64,000 nt of DNA from Mycolicibacterium rhodesiae JS60 (GCA_000230935.2 AGIQ01000002.1:434001-498000), one strand, 5' to 3'; shown: positions 33,759 to 43,628, counted from the stretch's first letter. Notes: generated by a model from the letters alone, not told the origin. Numbers and translations: made by a program.

Positions 33759-34208
33759 CTACAGCCGGGTCAGCCAGAACGGGTAGGTCAACGTGCCGGG
33801 CTGACCGTCGCACCCGGCGTCGAAGCTCGACACCAACGTGCCGGCCAAGGTGGTGGCATCCCAGGTATAGACATCATGGGTGGCGACCACGGGGCCGTAA
33901 TAGATGTCGCCGCAGCGCAGGCCGATCGGATCGTCGATCGTCATCGTGTACTGGCCGTTCTCGAGCGTCGCGATGCCGTTGAACCCGTACGCCTTGGCGA
34001 TCGGCATCGGGTTGGCCGAGATGCGCACGCAGGTCGGTGAGAACACGATCTGCTGCGGGCAGGGGTTGGCCGCCCAGGCCCACGTGTGAAAGTCGCGGCG
34101 GTCCGGAATGATGAAGTTGTAGTTGCCTGGCCACAATTCCGCGGAAGCGGGTGGAGCCAATGTCACCGCCGCCGCCGCGAGCGCAACGCCTATCGCCAAC
34201 GTCCGCAC
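33759..34208 (-). CDS. Secreted mycobacterial protein of unknown function
   Basis: 149 aa from GTG 34208. The first ~23 residues are a signal peptide with cleavage likely after PASA (before ELWPG). The mature protein has four Cys and a compact beta-rich look (YNFIIPDRRDFHTWAWAANPCPQQIVFSPTCVRI). This type of small secreted protein is widespread in mycobacteria. No function known. Confidence 0.75.
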   Translation of the reverse strand: MRTLAIGVALAAAAVTLAPPASAELWPGNYNFIIPDRRDFHTWAWAANPCPQQIVFSPTCVRISANPMPIAKAYGFNGIATLENGQYTMTIDDPIGLRCGDIYYGPVVATHDVYTWDATTLAGTLVSSFDAGCDGQPGTLTYPFWLTRL

Positions 34209-34296
34209 GGGCGGGCTCCCTTCGTCCGGGTTGTCGAGGTACTCCGACCAAAAATCTAAGCGGTGTGGTCACCTGAATCGAGTGGAATCTGCAATG

Positions 34297-34920
34297 TCAT
34301 CGGCCGACCAGTAACACGTCGAGGGTGCGCGGGCCGTGTACGCCTTCGACGCGGTTGAGTTCGATATCGCTCGTGGCGCTCGGTCCGGAGATGAAGGTCA
34401 GCGGGTGGCCCGGGTCGAGCGCGGCGAATGCCTGGGGCACGGTATCGACGATCTGGTCGGTGAAGACCACACAGATGTGGTGGTCGGGGACGAGGGTGAG
34501 CGCGCGCCGCCCTTGCGTGGGCCCGGCGTTGAGCACGATTGTGCCGGTGACGGCGATGCCCAGCGCGCAGCCGGTGACGACGGCGTCGGTCTGGTCGAGT
34601 TCGGTTACCGGCAACGGGTTTTCGGGATCGTCGGTGACCGTGCGGATTCCGTGGACCCATTGCGGGGGCAGGCCGGCCGGGACCGCGGCCCGGGCGTCCG
34701 GGTCGATCAGCGGGGCGATGGTGGCCGCGATCGCGGCGGCGTCGTCGAGGCGCAGCACGCGTGCCCGGTATTCGGCCACCCGTTCGGCGAAGCGCTCGGG
34801 GTCGCCGGGCCCGCGTGCGGGTGCCCGGTCGTAGTCGCGGGGCACGGGAACCGGTGCGGGCGGGGCGGCCGCCAGCGCCCCGCGGATCCGGTCCAGGACG
34901 ATGCGCCGAGTCTCAGTCAT
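34297..34920 (-). CDS. lutC: LutC/YkgG family lactate utilisation protein
   Basis: 207 aa, LUD domain. The GCALGIAVTGTIVLNAGPTQGRRALTLVPDHHICVV and FISGPSATSDIELNRVEGVHGP segments are typical. It is the third subunit of the LutABC iron-sulfur complex that oxidises L-lactate to pyruvate. ATG 34920 overlaps the lutB stop by 4 bp. Confidence 0.92.
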   Translation of the reverse strand: MTETRRIVLDRIRGALAAAPPAPVPVPRDYDRAPARGPGDPERFAERVAEYRARVLRLDDAAAIAATIAPLIDPDARAAVPAGLPPQWVHGIRTVTDDPENPLPVTELDQTDAVVTGCALGIAVTGTIVLNAGPTQGRRALTLVPDHHICVVFTDQIVDTVPQAFAALDPGHPLTFISGPSATSDIELNRVEGVHGPRTLDVLLVGR

Positions 34921-36374
34921 CGGGATGCCTCGCCGCGGGTGCGGTCCCACCACTGCCGAAATGTCTCCGCGGGCGGGGCCGGGACGTCGCGGCTCGTGGT
35001 CCAGCGCGAGGCGGGCCAGGGCAGCGCGGTGATCCGGTGGTCGGCACCGGCCGCCAGTCGGCCGATCGACAGCAGTTTCTCGGCGGCGCCGAACCTGCCC
35101 GGCGTGGCCATCGTCCACCCGGCTGCCCGCATGGCCAGGTCCTGGCCCCATGCCCGGTGCCCGTCCACTTCGGCGGCGCGCAGGTGCACCAGAATCGTCG
35201 GGATGTCGATGCGCACCGGGCAGGCATCGAAGCACGCGCCGCACAGCGTCGAGGCATACGGCAGTGAGGCGTTGGGGTCGTCGTGCCCGCGCGTCCCGGT
35301 CAGCTGCGGGCTCAGGATCGCACCGATCGGGCCCGGGTAGGTGGAGCCGTAGGCGTGCCCGCCGGTGCGTTCGTACACCGGGCACACGTTGAGGCAGGCG
35401 CTGCACCGAATGCAGTGCAGGGCAGCGCGGCCGACCGGATCGCCGAGTACGGCGGTGCGGCCGTTGTCCAGGAGCACCAGATGGAATTCCTGCGGGCCGT
35501 CGCCGGGGTGCACGCCGGACCACATCGAGGTGTACGGGTTCATCCGTTCGGCAGTCGACGAGCGCGGCAGCAGCTGCATGAACACCTCGAGATCGGTGAA
35601 CCGCGGCACCACCTTCTCGATGCCCATCACCGTGATCAACGTCTGCGGCAGCGTCACACACATCCGGCCGTTGCCTTCGGATTCGACGACGGCCAAAGTG
35701 CCGGTTTCGGCGATACCGAAGTTGGCACCGCTGACTGCGACCTTGGCGGAGAGGAACTTTCGGCGCAAGTGCGCGCGGGCCGCCATGGCCAGCACCCGCG
35801 GCTCGTCGGTCAATTCGCCGGCGTCGGGCATCTCGCGGGCGAAGATCTCGCGGATCTCGGCCCGGTTGCGGTGGATGGCCGGCACCAGAATGTGGCTTCC
35901 GGTGTCGTGGCCGAGCTGCACGATCAGCTCGGCCAGATCGGTCTCGATCGCCGCGATGCCTTCGGCCGCCAGGTGCTCGTTGAGGCCGATCTCCTGGGTG
36001 GCCATCGACTTGACCTTGACCACCTCGTCCGCGCCGGCCGCCCGGATCAAACCGGCAACGATCTGGTTGGCCTCACCCGCGTCGCGTGCCCAGTGCACCA
36101 CCCCGCCGCGGGCGGTCACATTGGCTTCCAGCTCTTCGAGCAGCTCGGGCAGCCGGGCCATCACATCGGCTTTGAGTGCACTGCCCGCGGCGCGCAGCTG
36201 TTCCCAGTCCGCGCATTCAGCCACTGCGGCAAGGCGTTTGGTGCGGATCGTGCGGGTGGCATGCCCGACGTTGCGGCGCATCTGGGCGTTCGCCAGCTCG
36301 CGTCGTGCCGCCTCCGGAAACGGTTGGCTGCCACGGAGATTGCCGGTGCCTGGTATCCCGAGGAATGTCGACAT
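34917..36374 (-). CDS. lutB: LutB/LldF family iron-sulfur protein
   Basis: 485 aa from ATG 36374. N-terminal LUD domain (SGANFGIAETGTLAVVESEGN) and two [4Fe-4S] sites: CIRCSACLNVCP and CGACFDACPVRIDIP. Electron-transfer subunit of L-lactate oxidation. The start overlaps the lutA stop by 1 bp. Size and cluster pattern are normal. Confidence 0.93.
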   Translation of the reverse strand: MSTFLGIPGTGNLRGSQPFPEAARRELANAQMRRNVGHATRTIRTKRLAAVAECADWEQLRAAGSALKADVMARLPELLEELEANVTARGGVVHWARDAGEANQIVAGLIRAAGADEVVKVKSMATQEIGLNEHLAAEGIAAIETDLAELIVQLGHDTGSHILVPAIHRNRAEIREIFAREMPDAGELTDEPRVLAMAARAHLRRKFLSAKVAVSGANFGIAETGTLAVVESEGNGRMCVTLPQTLITVMGIEKVVPRFTDLEVFMQLLPRSSTAERMNPYTSMWSGVHPGDGPQEFHLVLLDNGRTAVLGDPVGRAALHCIRCSACLNVCPVYERTGGHAYGSTYPGPIGAILSPQLTGTRGHDDPNASLPYASTLCGACFDACPVRIDIPTILVHLRAAEVDGHRAWGQDLAMRAAGWTMATPGRFGAAEKLLSIGRLAAGADHRITALPWPASRWTTSRDVPAPPAETFRQWWDRTRGEASR

Positions 36375-37114
36375 CAGCGCGCCTCGGTCGAGGCGAGGAT
36401 CTCGGCCAGGTGCACGGTGCGCACCGCCGAGCGCATGCGGCTCAACCCGCCACCGATGTGCATCAGGCACGAACTGTCCCCGGCGGTGCACACTTCCGCG
36501 CGCGAGGCGATCACCGCCGACATCTTGTCGACCAGCATCGCCGTGGAGGTGTCGGCGTTCTTGATCGCGAACGTGCCGCCGAAGCCGCAACACGTTTCGG
36601 CCTCGCCCAGCTCCACCAACGTCAGCCCCCGCACCTGGCGCAGCAATTGCAGCGGTTTGTCCCCGACCCGCAACAGTCGCAGCGAATGGCAGGTGGGGTG
36701 ATAGGTGACCCGGTGCGGGTAGTAGGCGCCGACGTCGGTCACGCCGAGCACGTCCACAAGCAGTTCGGACAGCTCGTAGGTGCGGGCCGCGATCAGCTCG
36801 GCGCGCTGGGCGAGCACGTCGTCACCGGCGCGGCGGGCTACCATCGCATGCTGGTGGCGAACCGAACCGACACACGACCCCGACGGCGCCACGACCACGT
36901 CGCAACCGCTGCTTTCGAAGGCGTCCACGTGGTGGCGCACCAACTCGGTGGCCTGCCCGAGATAGCCGGTGTTGACGTGCATCTGGCCGCAGCAGGTCTG
37001 CCCGGGCGGGAAGACCACGTGGTGGCCCAGCCGCTCCAGCAGCTCGACGGTCGCGATAGCGGCAGCAGGGAACATCGCGTCGGCCAGACAGGTCGCGAAC
37101 AGGGCTATGCGCAT
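36374..37114 (-). CDS. lutA: LutA/YkgE family CCG-domain protein
   Basis: 246 aa from ATG 37114. Two Cys-rich CCG domains are visible (FPPGQTCCGQMHVNTG and EAETCCGFGGTFAIKN), as in the lactate oxidase complex and heterodisulfide reductase. First gene of lutABC, which takes L-lactate to pyruvate independently of LldD. Divergent from kup with 97 bp between. Confidence 0.92.
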   Translation of the reverse strand: MRIALFATCLADAMFPAAAIATVELLERLGHHVVFPPGQTCCGQMHVNTGYLGQATELVRHHVDAFESSGCDVVVAPSGSCVGSVRHQHAMVARRAGDDVLAQRAELIAARTYELSELLVDVLGVTDVGAYYPHRVTYHPTCHSLRLLRVGDKPLQLLRQVRGLTLVELGEAETCCGFGGTFAIKNADTSTAMLVDKMSAVIASRAEVCTAGDSSCLMHIGGGLSRMRSAVRTVHLAEILASTEAR

Positions 37115-37211
37115 CTGGTCCACCGTACGTCGGCACAGCGTCCTGACAGCTACCATTCAGACCACGTCGCCGGGGATCGACGCCGGGCGGACCGATCAAA
37201 AGGACTGACCT

Positions 37212-39140
37212 GTGAGCACAGACTTCGCAGTGCCGGTGCATTCGGCCGCGAGTAAAGCCCGAACCGGGTTGATCGTCGGTGCCCTCGGAGTGGTGTTCGG
37301 CGATATCGGTACTAGCCCGATCTACACCGTCCAGACCCTGTTCAACCCCGGTGACCCGCACCCCGTGCCGATCAGTCACGCCAATGTCTACGGGGTGGTG
37401 TCGCTGATCTTCTGGTCGGTGATGATCATCGTCACGCTGACCTACGTCACGCTGGTCATGCGCGCGGACAACGATGGTGAGGGCGGCGTCATGGCCCTGA
37501 TCACCCTGGTGCGCCGGCTGGGCCGCCGGTCCAGCCCGCGCGTCATCAGCGCCCTGTCGGCGCTCGGAATCCTCGGTGCCGCACTATTTTTCGGCGACAG
37601 CATGATCACGCCCGCCATCTCGGTGCTCTCGGCGGTGGAAGGCCTGAAAGTCGTCGACCCCTCGCTGTCGGAACTGGTGGTGCCGATCACGGCCGTCATC
37701 ATCGTCGGCCTGTTCGCCGTGCAGCGCCGCGGGACCGCCGCGGTCGGGAAATTCTTCGGCCCGGTGATGATCGTCTGGTTCGTGGTGATTGGCGCCTGCG
37801 GAGTGCGCGGCATCATCGGCCACCCGGCGATCCTCAAGGCGTTGTCCCCGACGTACGCACTGGAATTCATCTTCAGCCACTTCCACATCGCATTCTTCGC
37901 GCTTGCCGCCGTCGTCCTGTCGGTGACGGGCGCCGAGGCCCTCTACGCCGACATGGGCCACTTCGGCCGCAAGGCGATCACCTGGGGATGGCTCGGCCTG
38001 GTACTGCCTGCGCTGGTGCTCAACTACCTCGGCCAGGGGGCCCTGCTGCTCGGCAACCAGAGCGTGGTGAACGCCCCGTTCTTCCTGCTGGTGCCGGCTG
38101 GCTGGGAACTGCCGATGGCGATCCTGGCCATGGCGGCGACGGTGATCGCCTCCCAGGCGGTCATCACGGGCGCCTACTCGGTGGCCTCGCAGGCAGCCCA
38201 ACTCGGATACCTGCCCCGGCTGCGGATCGCGCACACCTCGGCGTCGTCGATCGGCCAGATCTATGTGCCCTGGATCAACGGCATGCTGATGGTGGCCGTC
38301 CTGATCCTGGTGTTCGCCTTCCGCAGTTCAGCGGCGCTGGGTTACGCCTACGGGATGGCGGTCACCGGCACGATCACCATCACCACCCTGCTGTTCCTGT
38401 ACATCGCGCACACCCGCTGGCGCTGGCCGTTGTGGATGGTGATCATCGGCGGGGGAGCGCTGCTGACCGTGGATCTGATGTTCTTGGCCGCCAACCTGAC
38501 CAAGCTCGTCCACGGGGCGTGGCTGCCGCTGCTGATCGGGCTGGTGACCTTCACGGTGCTGATCACCTGGCAGCGCGGCAGCGCGGTCGTCTCCGCGGCG
38601 CGCAACAAGGCCGAGGGGCCACTGCTGCCCTTCATCGAGGAGATCAACACCCACAAACCGCCGTATCCGCGGGTCCCCGGGACGGCGGTCTTCCTCAACC
38701 GGGAGAACGAGACGGCACCGTTGTCGATGCGGGCCAACGTCGACTACAACCACGTCGTGCATGAGCGGGTGCTCATCCTGTCGATCGTCGTGCCACCGCT
38801 GCCGCGCGTGCCCGACGAGGAACGCATCACCGTCGACGATCTCGGCGACCCCGATGACGGCATCTACTATGTGGCAGCCCAATTCGGTTATATGGAGCGT
38901 CCTGACGTTCCGGCCGCACTGCGGATGGTGGACCCGGAGCGGATCGGCGGCCCGGTCGACTGCGCTAGCCTGTCGTACTTCCTGTCAAAGATCGAGTTGA
39001 TCCCGGGGGACCAACCGACGATGGCGCCGTGGCGCAAGCGGATCTTCATTGCGACGTCGTTCATGGCCGCCGACTCGGTCGGGTACTTCGGGCTACCGGG
39101 TGACCAGACGATCCTGATCGGATCGCGAATCCAGGTCTAA
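37212..39140 (+). CDS. kup: KUP family potassium transporter
   Basis: 642 aa with about 12 membrane spans and the family signature GALGVVFGDIGTSPIYT near the N-terminus; the last ~130 residues are a cytoplasmic domain ending GLPGDQTILIGSRIQV. Imports K+ with H+. GTG start after AAAAGGAC. The upstream gap of 97 bp is too short for a ydaO (c-di-AMP) riboswitch. Confidence 0.93.
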   Translation: MSTDFAVPVHSAASKARTGLIVGALGVVFGDIGTSPIYTVQTLFNPGDPHPVPISHANVYGVVSLIFWSVMIIVTLTYVTLVMRADNDGEGGVMALITLVRRLGRRSSPRVISALSALGILGAALFFGDSMITPAISVLSAVEGLKVVDPSLSELVVPITAVIIVGLFAVQRRGTAAVGKFFGPVMIVWFVVIGACGVRGIIGHPAILKALSPTYALEFIFSHFHIAFFALAAVVLSVTGAEALYADMGHFGRKAITWGWLGLVLPALVLNYLGQGALLLGNQSVVNAPFFLLVPAGWELPMAILAMAATVIASQAVITGAYSVASQAAQLGYLPRLRIAHTSASSIGQIYVPWINGMLMVAVLILVFAFRSSAALGYAYGMAVTGTITITTLLFLYIAHTRWRWPLWMVIIGGGALLTVDLMFLAANLTKLVHGAWLPLLIGLVTFTVLITWQRGSAVVSAARNKAEGPLLPFIEEINTHKPPYPRVPGTAVFLNRENETAPLSMRANVDYNHVVHERVLILSIVVPPLPRVPDEERITVDDLGDPDDGIYYVAAQFGYMERPDVPAALRMVDPERIGGPVDCASLSYFLSKIELIPGDQPTMAPWRKRIFIATSFMAADSVGYFGLPGDQTILIGSRIQV

Positions 39141-39149
39141 GGTGAGGCC

Positions 39150-40358
39150 ATGACCGACTCCACGACATGTGCGATCGTCGGCGGCGGCCCCGCCGGCATG
39201 GTGCTCGGATTGCTCTTGGCGAGAGCCGGTGTCGAGGTCACGGTGCTGGAGAAACACGGCGACTTCCTGCGTGATTTCCGCGGTGACACAGTGCATCCCA
39301 CGACGCTGCGACTGCTCGACGAGCTGGGACTGTGGGAGAAGTTCGCCGTACTCACACACAGCAAGGTCGATCACGTGGAAGTAACCGTCGATGGCACGGT
39401 GCTGACCATGGTGGACTTCCGCCGGCTGCGTCAGTCGCATCCGTATGTGGCGATGGTGCCGCAGTGGGATCTGCTGAACCTGCTCGCCGAGGCCGGCCAA
39501 GCCGAGCCGACCTACACCCTGCGGATGCGCCACGAGGTGACCGGGCTGCTGCGCAGTGGCGGACGGACGACCGGGGTCACCTACAGATCGCCGGCCGGCG
39601 ATGGTGAGCTGCGTGCCGATCTCACGGTGGCCTGCGACGGACGGACGTCGATCGTGCGGCAGAGCGCCGGCCTGACGGCGCGGGAGTTCCCGGTGCCGTT
39701 CGACGTGTGGTGGTTTCGGCTCCCGCGGGAGGCCGGCGGGCAGTACACCCTGATTCCGCGGATCGCTCCCGGCCGGATGCTGATCATGATTCCGCGGGAA
39801 GACTATTTCCAGATCGGTTACCTGATTCCGAAGGGCATCGATCAGCAGCTGCGGGCGGGCGGCCTCGATGCTCTGAAAGCCGAACTCGCCGAGCTGGTTC
39901 CAGAAGCCAACACCGACAGCCTGACCTCACTCGACGATGTCAAATTCCTCGACGTGCGGCTGAATCGGCTCAAGCGCTGGCACTCCGACGGGTTGCTGTG
40001 CATCGGCGACGCCGCGCACGCCATGTCGCCGGTCGGTGGGGTGGGCATCAATGTGGCCGTCCAGGATGCGGTGGGTGCCGCGACGCTCTTGGCCGGCCCG
40101 CTGCGCGGCGGTGTCGTCACCGAGCGGGACCTGGCGGCGGTGCGCCGGCGCCGGCTGCCCCCAGCCGCGATCACCCAGGCTGTGCAACGGGTGCTGCACC
40201 GCCAACTGGTGGCGCCGATCCTGCGCGGGGAGATCGCCAATCCGCCGGCAGCGGCAACGAAGTTGATCCAGCGGCTACCGGGGCTGTCGGTGATCCCGGC
40301 TTACCTGGTCGGGGTGGGAGTGCGGCCAGAGCACGCGCCGGACTTCGCCCGGCGTTAG
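39150..40358 (+). CDS. FAD-dependent aromatic hydroxylase-like oxidoreductase
   Basis: 402 aa, p-hydroxybenzoate hydroxylase fold: N-terminal AIVGGGPAGMVLGLLLARAGV, the middle ACDGRTSIVRQSAG, and C-terminal LLCIGDAAHAMSPVGGVGINVAVQDA. Substrate unknown. Starts 9 bp after kup, possibly co-transcribed. Confidence 0.88.
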   Translation: MTDSTTCAIVGGGPAGMVLGLLLARAGVEVTVLEKHGDFLRDFRGDTVHPTTLRLLDELGLWEKFAVLTHSKVDHVEVTVDGTVLTMVDFRRLRQSHPYVAMVPQWDLLNLLAEAGQAEPTYTLRMRHEVTGLLRSGGRTTGVTYRSPAGDGELRADLTVACDGRTSIVRQSAGLTAREFPVPFDVWWFRLPREAGGQYTLIPRIAPGRMLIMIPREDYFQIGYLIPKGIDQQLRAGGLDALKAELAELVPEANTDSLTSLDDVKFLDVRLNRLKRWHSDGLLCIGDAAHAMSPVGGVGINVAVQDAVGAATLLAGPLRGGVVTERDLAAVRRRRLPPAAITQAVQRVLHRQLVAPILRGEIANPPAAATKLIQRLPGLSVIPAYLVGVGVRPEHAPDFARR

Positions 40359-40382
40359 CCCGAGTCCACCGAGTTTGCGGTT

Positions 40383-41048
40383 TCATCCGCGACCCGCCGT
40401 TGGTGGCGTCCCAGGATGCACACTCGCGGCAGACGTCTGCGGCACGAGGGCGCGGAGCAGATACTGCTCGACGAATCGGCGTTTGGCGTCTGCGGGCCGG
40501 TGCCGCCAAACGGGTGCGACCAAGAACAACGCCGTGGTGTGCAGCCAGCGGGCGGTCTCTCGCAGGTCCAGGTCGGTGTGCAGCTGTCCGTCGCCCTGCC
40601 ACCGCTCGAACAGAGGGCCGTAGTGCCGCAGGATCACATCCACGATCTGCTCGGAGCCGATCTCGAGGGCTGTCGTCAGCGCCGTGCTCTCCCCGGACAT
40701 CAACGCCTCGTTCAGCGGATCGCCGACGACCGATTGGACCGGAGCCAGCACCAGTTCCTGGAGCGACGCCGTGGCGTCCTCCGGTCGTTGCAGCGCGCCG
40801 ACATGGTCGGCCAGCGCGCTGTCGATCCGCTGGAGCAGTAGCGCCAGCAGGAGGTCGTCGCGCGACGCGAAGTAGCGGTACACCGTGGAGCGGACCACCC
40901 CGGCTTCTTCAGCGACCTCGGCCATCCGGATCTGGGTGTTGCCACGGCGCACGATGCAGCGACTCGTGGATTCGAGCAAGCGCTGCCGGGCTTCGCCGTC
41001 GTCGAGCAGTGCCCGGTCGCCGCCCCACCGACGAGTTGTGGTCCCCAT
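40383..41048 (-). CDS. TetR family regulator
   Basis: 221 aa from ATG 41048. HTH is IRMAEVAEEAGVVRSTVYRYFASRDDLLLAL. Convergent with the flavin monooxygenase (24-bp gap). Target not evident; its own upstream region contains a long inverted repeat at 41160-41208, which more likely ends the SDR transcript. Confidence 0.88.
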   Translation of the reverse strand: MGTTTRRWGGDRALLDDGEARQRLLESTSRCIVRRGNTQIRMAEVAEEAGVVRSTVYRYFASRDDLLLALLLQRIDSALADHVGALQRPEDATASLQELVLAPVQSVVGDPLNEALMSGESTALTTALEIGSEQIVDVILRHYGPLFERWQGDGQLHTDLDLRETARWLHTTALFLVAPVWRHRPADAKRRFVEQYLLRALVPQTSAASVHPGTPPTAGRG

Positions 41049-41159
41049 TCGCCAGATGTTACGGCGCGAGGAAGGTAAATCATTGGGAATCAAGGACATC
41101 GGCCCCAGCCGGGACAGAGAGACCTGGGCATCCATGGCCCGAACCGTTGCGCCACACGT

Positions 41160-41208
41160 GATTTCGGCGCGTTAACCGCCGCTGAGCAAACCAAAACGCG
41201 CCGAAATC
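41160..41208. terminator. 14-bp perfect inverted repeat downstream of SDR
   Basis: GATTTCGGCGCGTT (41160-41173) and AACGCGCCGAAATC (41195-41208) are perfectly complementary with a 21-nt loop. It lies just past the SDR stop and upstream of the TetR start on the same strand. There is no following T-run, as usual for mycobacterial terminators; it could also be a repeat element copy. Confidence 0.5.
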
Positions 41209-41215
41209 GCTGGAC

Positions 41216-41968
41216 TTAGCTGCCGAGCATTACCAGCCCGCCGTCCACGGCGAGCAGCTGGCCGGTGATGAAGTGCGAACCCTCACCGGCCAGGAAGACC
41301 AACACCGGGCCGAGGTCGCGGTCGGGATCGCCGAGCGCGCCGCCCAGCGGGATGGTGGCCTTGATCTGCTGATCGATGAACGGCGCCGCGGCAGGGCCGA
41401 GGAATTCACGCAACCGGTCCGCACCCCGCGTCTGCATCGCCGGCGCCAGCGCATTGACCGTCACGTTGTCGGACGCCCAGGCCTTGGCCGCCGAGCGGGA
41501 CCAGGCCGCCACTGCGCCCTTGGTCGCGGCGTACACCGCCGAGATCGGACTACCCATCACCGCCTCGGCCGAACCGAAGTTGATGATGCGCCCACCCGTT
41601 TGACGCATCACCGCGTGCGCGGCCTGGTTGGTCAGGATCGTCGACTTGATGTTGGTGGCGAGCAGGAAGTCGATGTCGTCGGCGCTGATGCTCCCGGGGA
41701 CGCCCTGTTGCCAGAGCCCCGCCGCGTTGACCAGCACGTCCACCCCGCCCATGGCCGCCACCGCGGTGTCGATCATCGCCTCGACCGAGGCCGCATCCCT
41801 GGCGTCGCACTGAACCCAGGTCGCCTCTGACTCGCCGGTCGGCTCGGTCTGGTGATAAGTAGCGACGACCTGTGCGCCCGCGCCGGACAGCGCCCGCACC
41901 GCTGCCGCGCCAAGACCGCTGGCCGCACCGGTGACCACTGCGCGGCGCCCTTGCAGAGGGTGGCTCAT
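41216..41968 (-). CDS. Short-chain dehydrogenase/reductase
   Basis: 250 aa from ATG 41968. Classical SDR: VVTGAASGLG cofactor loop, NAAG, the catalytic Ser in NFGSAEAVMGS, and YAATK. The end ITGQLLAVDGG is typical of FabG-like members. Reduces or oxidises an unknown alcohol/ketone. Same strand as the F420 oxidoreductase upstream. Confidence 0.9.
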   Translation of the reverse strand: MSHPLQGRRAVVTGAASGLGAAAVRALSGAGAQVVATYHQTEPTGESEATWVQCDARDAASVEAMIDTAVAAMGGVDVLVNAAGLWQQGVPGSISADDIDFLLATNIKSTILTNQAAHAVMRQTGGRIINFGSAEAVMGSPISAVYAATKGAVAAWSRSAAKAWASDNVTVNALAPAMQTRGADRLREFLGPAAAPFIDQQIKATIPLGGALGDPDRDLGPVLVFLAGEGSHFITGQLLAVDGGLVMLGS

Positions 41969-42042
41969 GACGGTCACGCTAAGGCGCCGGGCCACCACTG
42001 TCAACAGTCGAATATTCGAAAAGCTTTGTGCGCGACGGGGGC

Positions 42043-42978
42043 TCAGAGCTGTGGCAAAACCTCGCCGGCGAGCAACTCCAACGTCGCATCCGAGGCCCGG
42101 TCGTGGGTGAACAGCACCACCTGGCCGAAGCCCATCGCGCGCAGCTGACCGAGCCGATCGACGATCGCCTGCGGCGTACCGATCAGCCCACCGTCGTGCA
42201 GCCCGAATCCGGGTCCGCCGAACCGCTTTTCGGCCAGTCCCCGGACGTCGGCAAGTGCGGCTTGATCGGGAGCGATCGCCAACACGGCCTCCACCGACAT
42301 CACGATGGTCGCCGGGTCACGTCCGATGTCCTCGCAGAGCGCGCGCAGCACCGCCAGCTTGTGCTCCATCTCGCCGAGCGCGTAGGTGGGCACGTTCCAC
42401 ACGTCGGCGTAGCGAGCCACCAACGGCAGCGTGTACTTCTCTCCGGAACCGCCGACCACGAGCGGCGGCCGCGGCTGTTGCACGGGCCCGGGCCTGATAG
42501 GCATGTCGCGAATTGTGTAATGCGTTCCGGCGAAGTCGATCCGTTGCTCGGCGAACGCCTGGGTGAGGATCTGAAGCGTTTCCTGTAGCCGCTCCGACCG
42601 CGCCGCGAACGAGCCCCAGTCCAGTCCGAGCCGCTGGTGCTCGTCCTCGATCGAGCCGCTGCCGATGCCCAATTCCAGCCGGCCGCCGCAGATCTGATCC
42701 AGCGTCGTCGCCATCTTGGCCAGCACGGCCGGGTGCCGGAACTGGTTGCACAACACCATATGTCCGACGCGCAGCCGGTCGGTCCTGCTGAGCACGGCAG
42801 TAGCCAGCGTCCACGCTTCCAGCGAGTCGATGCCCGGAACACCGGGACCGTACATGTGGTCGTACAGCCACAACGAACCGATGCCGAGCTCCTCGCATCG
42901 CTGCGCGCGGTGCAGCACCTCGGCGAAGGTGAAGCCCATCTGCGGGACGTAGATCCCGATGTCGAGGGGAACGGTCAC
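42043..42978 (-). CDS. LLM class F420-dependent oxidoreductase
   Basis: 311-aa bacterial luciferase-like TIM barrel: LGIGSLWLYDHM, then VLAKMATTLDQICGGRLELGIGSG and PPLVVGGSGEKYTLPLVARYADVWN. Members of this subgroup use F420 (or FMN). Start GTG 42978 overlaps the TetR stop by 4 bp, so the regulator and enzyme are coupled. Substrate unknown. Confidence 0.88.
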   Translation of the reverse strand: MTVPLDIGIYVPQMGFTFAEVLHRAQRCEELGIGSLWLYDHMYGPGVPGIDSLEAWTLATAVLSRTDRLRVGHMVLCNQFRHPAVLAKMATTLDQICGGRLELGIGSGSIEDEHQRLGLDWGSFAARSERLQETLQILTQAFAEQRIDFAGTHYTIRDMPIRPGPVQQPRPPLVVGGSGEKYTLPLVARYADVWNVPTYALGEMEHKLAVLRALCEDIGRDPATIVMSVEAVLAIAPDQAALADVRGLAEKRFGGPGFGLHDGGLIGTPQAIVDRLGQLRAMGFGQVVLFTHDRASDATLELLAGEVLPQL

Positions 42979-43523
42979 TGCTTGATGCCGACGGCGTGGC
43001 GCAGCTGCGCCAGAAACTGGTCGGCGTCGTCACTACGGACCACGTAGTGCGACACGGCGATCCGAATTGCGGTGGCCGCCTTGATCTCGGCGTTCGGCCC
43101 GCTCAACAACCGCTCCAGCCGCGACCGCATGAGCGGCAGGATCCGCGACAGCTGAGCGAGCACGACCTCGGGCTCGATGTCGATGAGCCGCACCCCGGAG
43201 TAGGTCTGCTGATAGGAGACGATGAACTGCAGCGCGGCGTCCAGCTTGTCGGTGCCGCGCAGCCCCGCCGTGGCACGGCTGATACCGGTGTCGAACATCT
43301 CGCGCTCGTAGGCGCCGAAGGCATCGAGCAACTCGGTCTTGGAAGCGAACCAGCGGTAGAGCGTCGGCCGGGAGACGCCGGCCTGCAGGGCGACCTCCGA
43401 CAGGCTGAGCTTGGTCTGGCCGTTTCGCGCCATCACCTCGGCGGTCGCGTTGAGGATGCGGCGCCGCGAGGAGGACTCGTCCTCGCCGGGTATCGCGGTA
43501 CTGCCTGCCGGCGCCTGGCTCAC
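42975..43523 (-). CDS. TetR family regulator divergent from the P450 cassette
   Basis: 182 aa from GTG 43523. HTH is LSLSEVALQAGVSRPTLYRWFASKTELLDAF. It heads the transcript with the F420 oxidoreductase and is divergent from a P450-ferredoxin-NIPSNAP-like-P450 operon (105-bp gap holding GTGTCACGC twice, at 43552 and 43613). Likely controls both directions. Confidence 0.88.
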   Translation of the reverse strand: MSQAPAGSTAIPGEDESSSRRRILNATAEVMARNGQTKLSLSEVALQAGVSRPTLYRWFASKTELLDAFGAYEREMFDTGISRATAGLRGTDKLDAALQFIVSYQQTYSGVRLIDIEPEVVLAQLSRILPLMRSRLERLLSGPNAEIKAATAIRIAVSHYVVRSDDADQFLAQLRHAVGIKQ

Positions 43524-43628
43524 GTGTACAGGATTACAGGTCTGGGCCTGGGTGTCACGCGGACTTCACACATCAGAGACCGAAAACACTGTCTTTACAA
43601 ATTCTGGGCAAAGTGTCACGCTGGGCAC

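Noticed and set aside
37115..37211. ydaO-type (c-di-AMP) riboswitch upstream of kup
   Set aside because: Only 97 bp separate lutA and kup, too short for that riboswitch, and I see none of its conserved elements.
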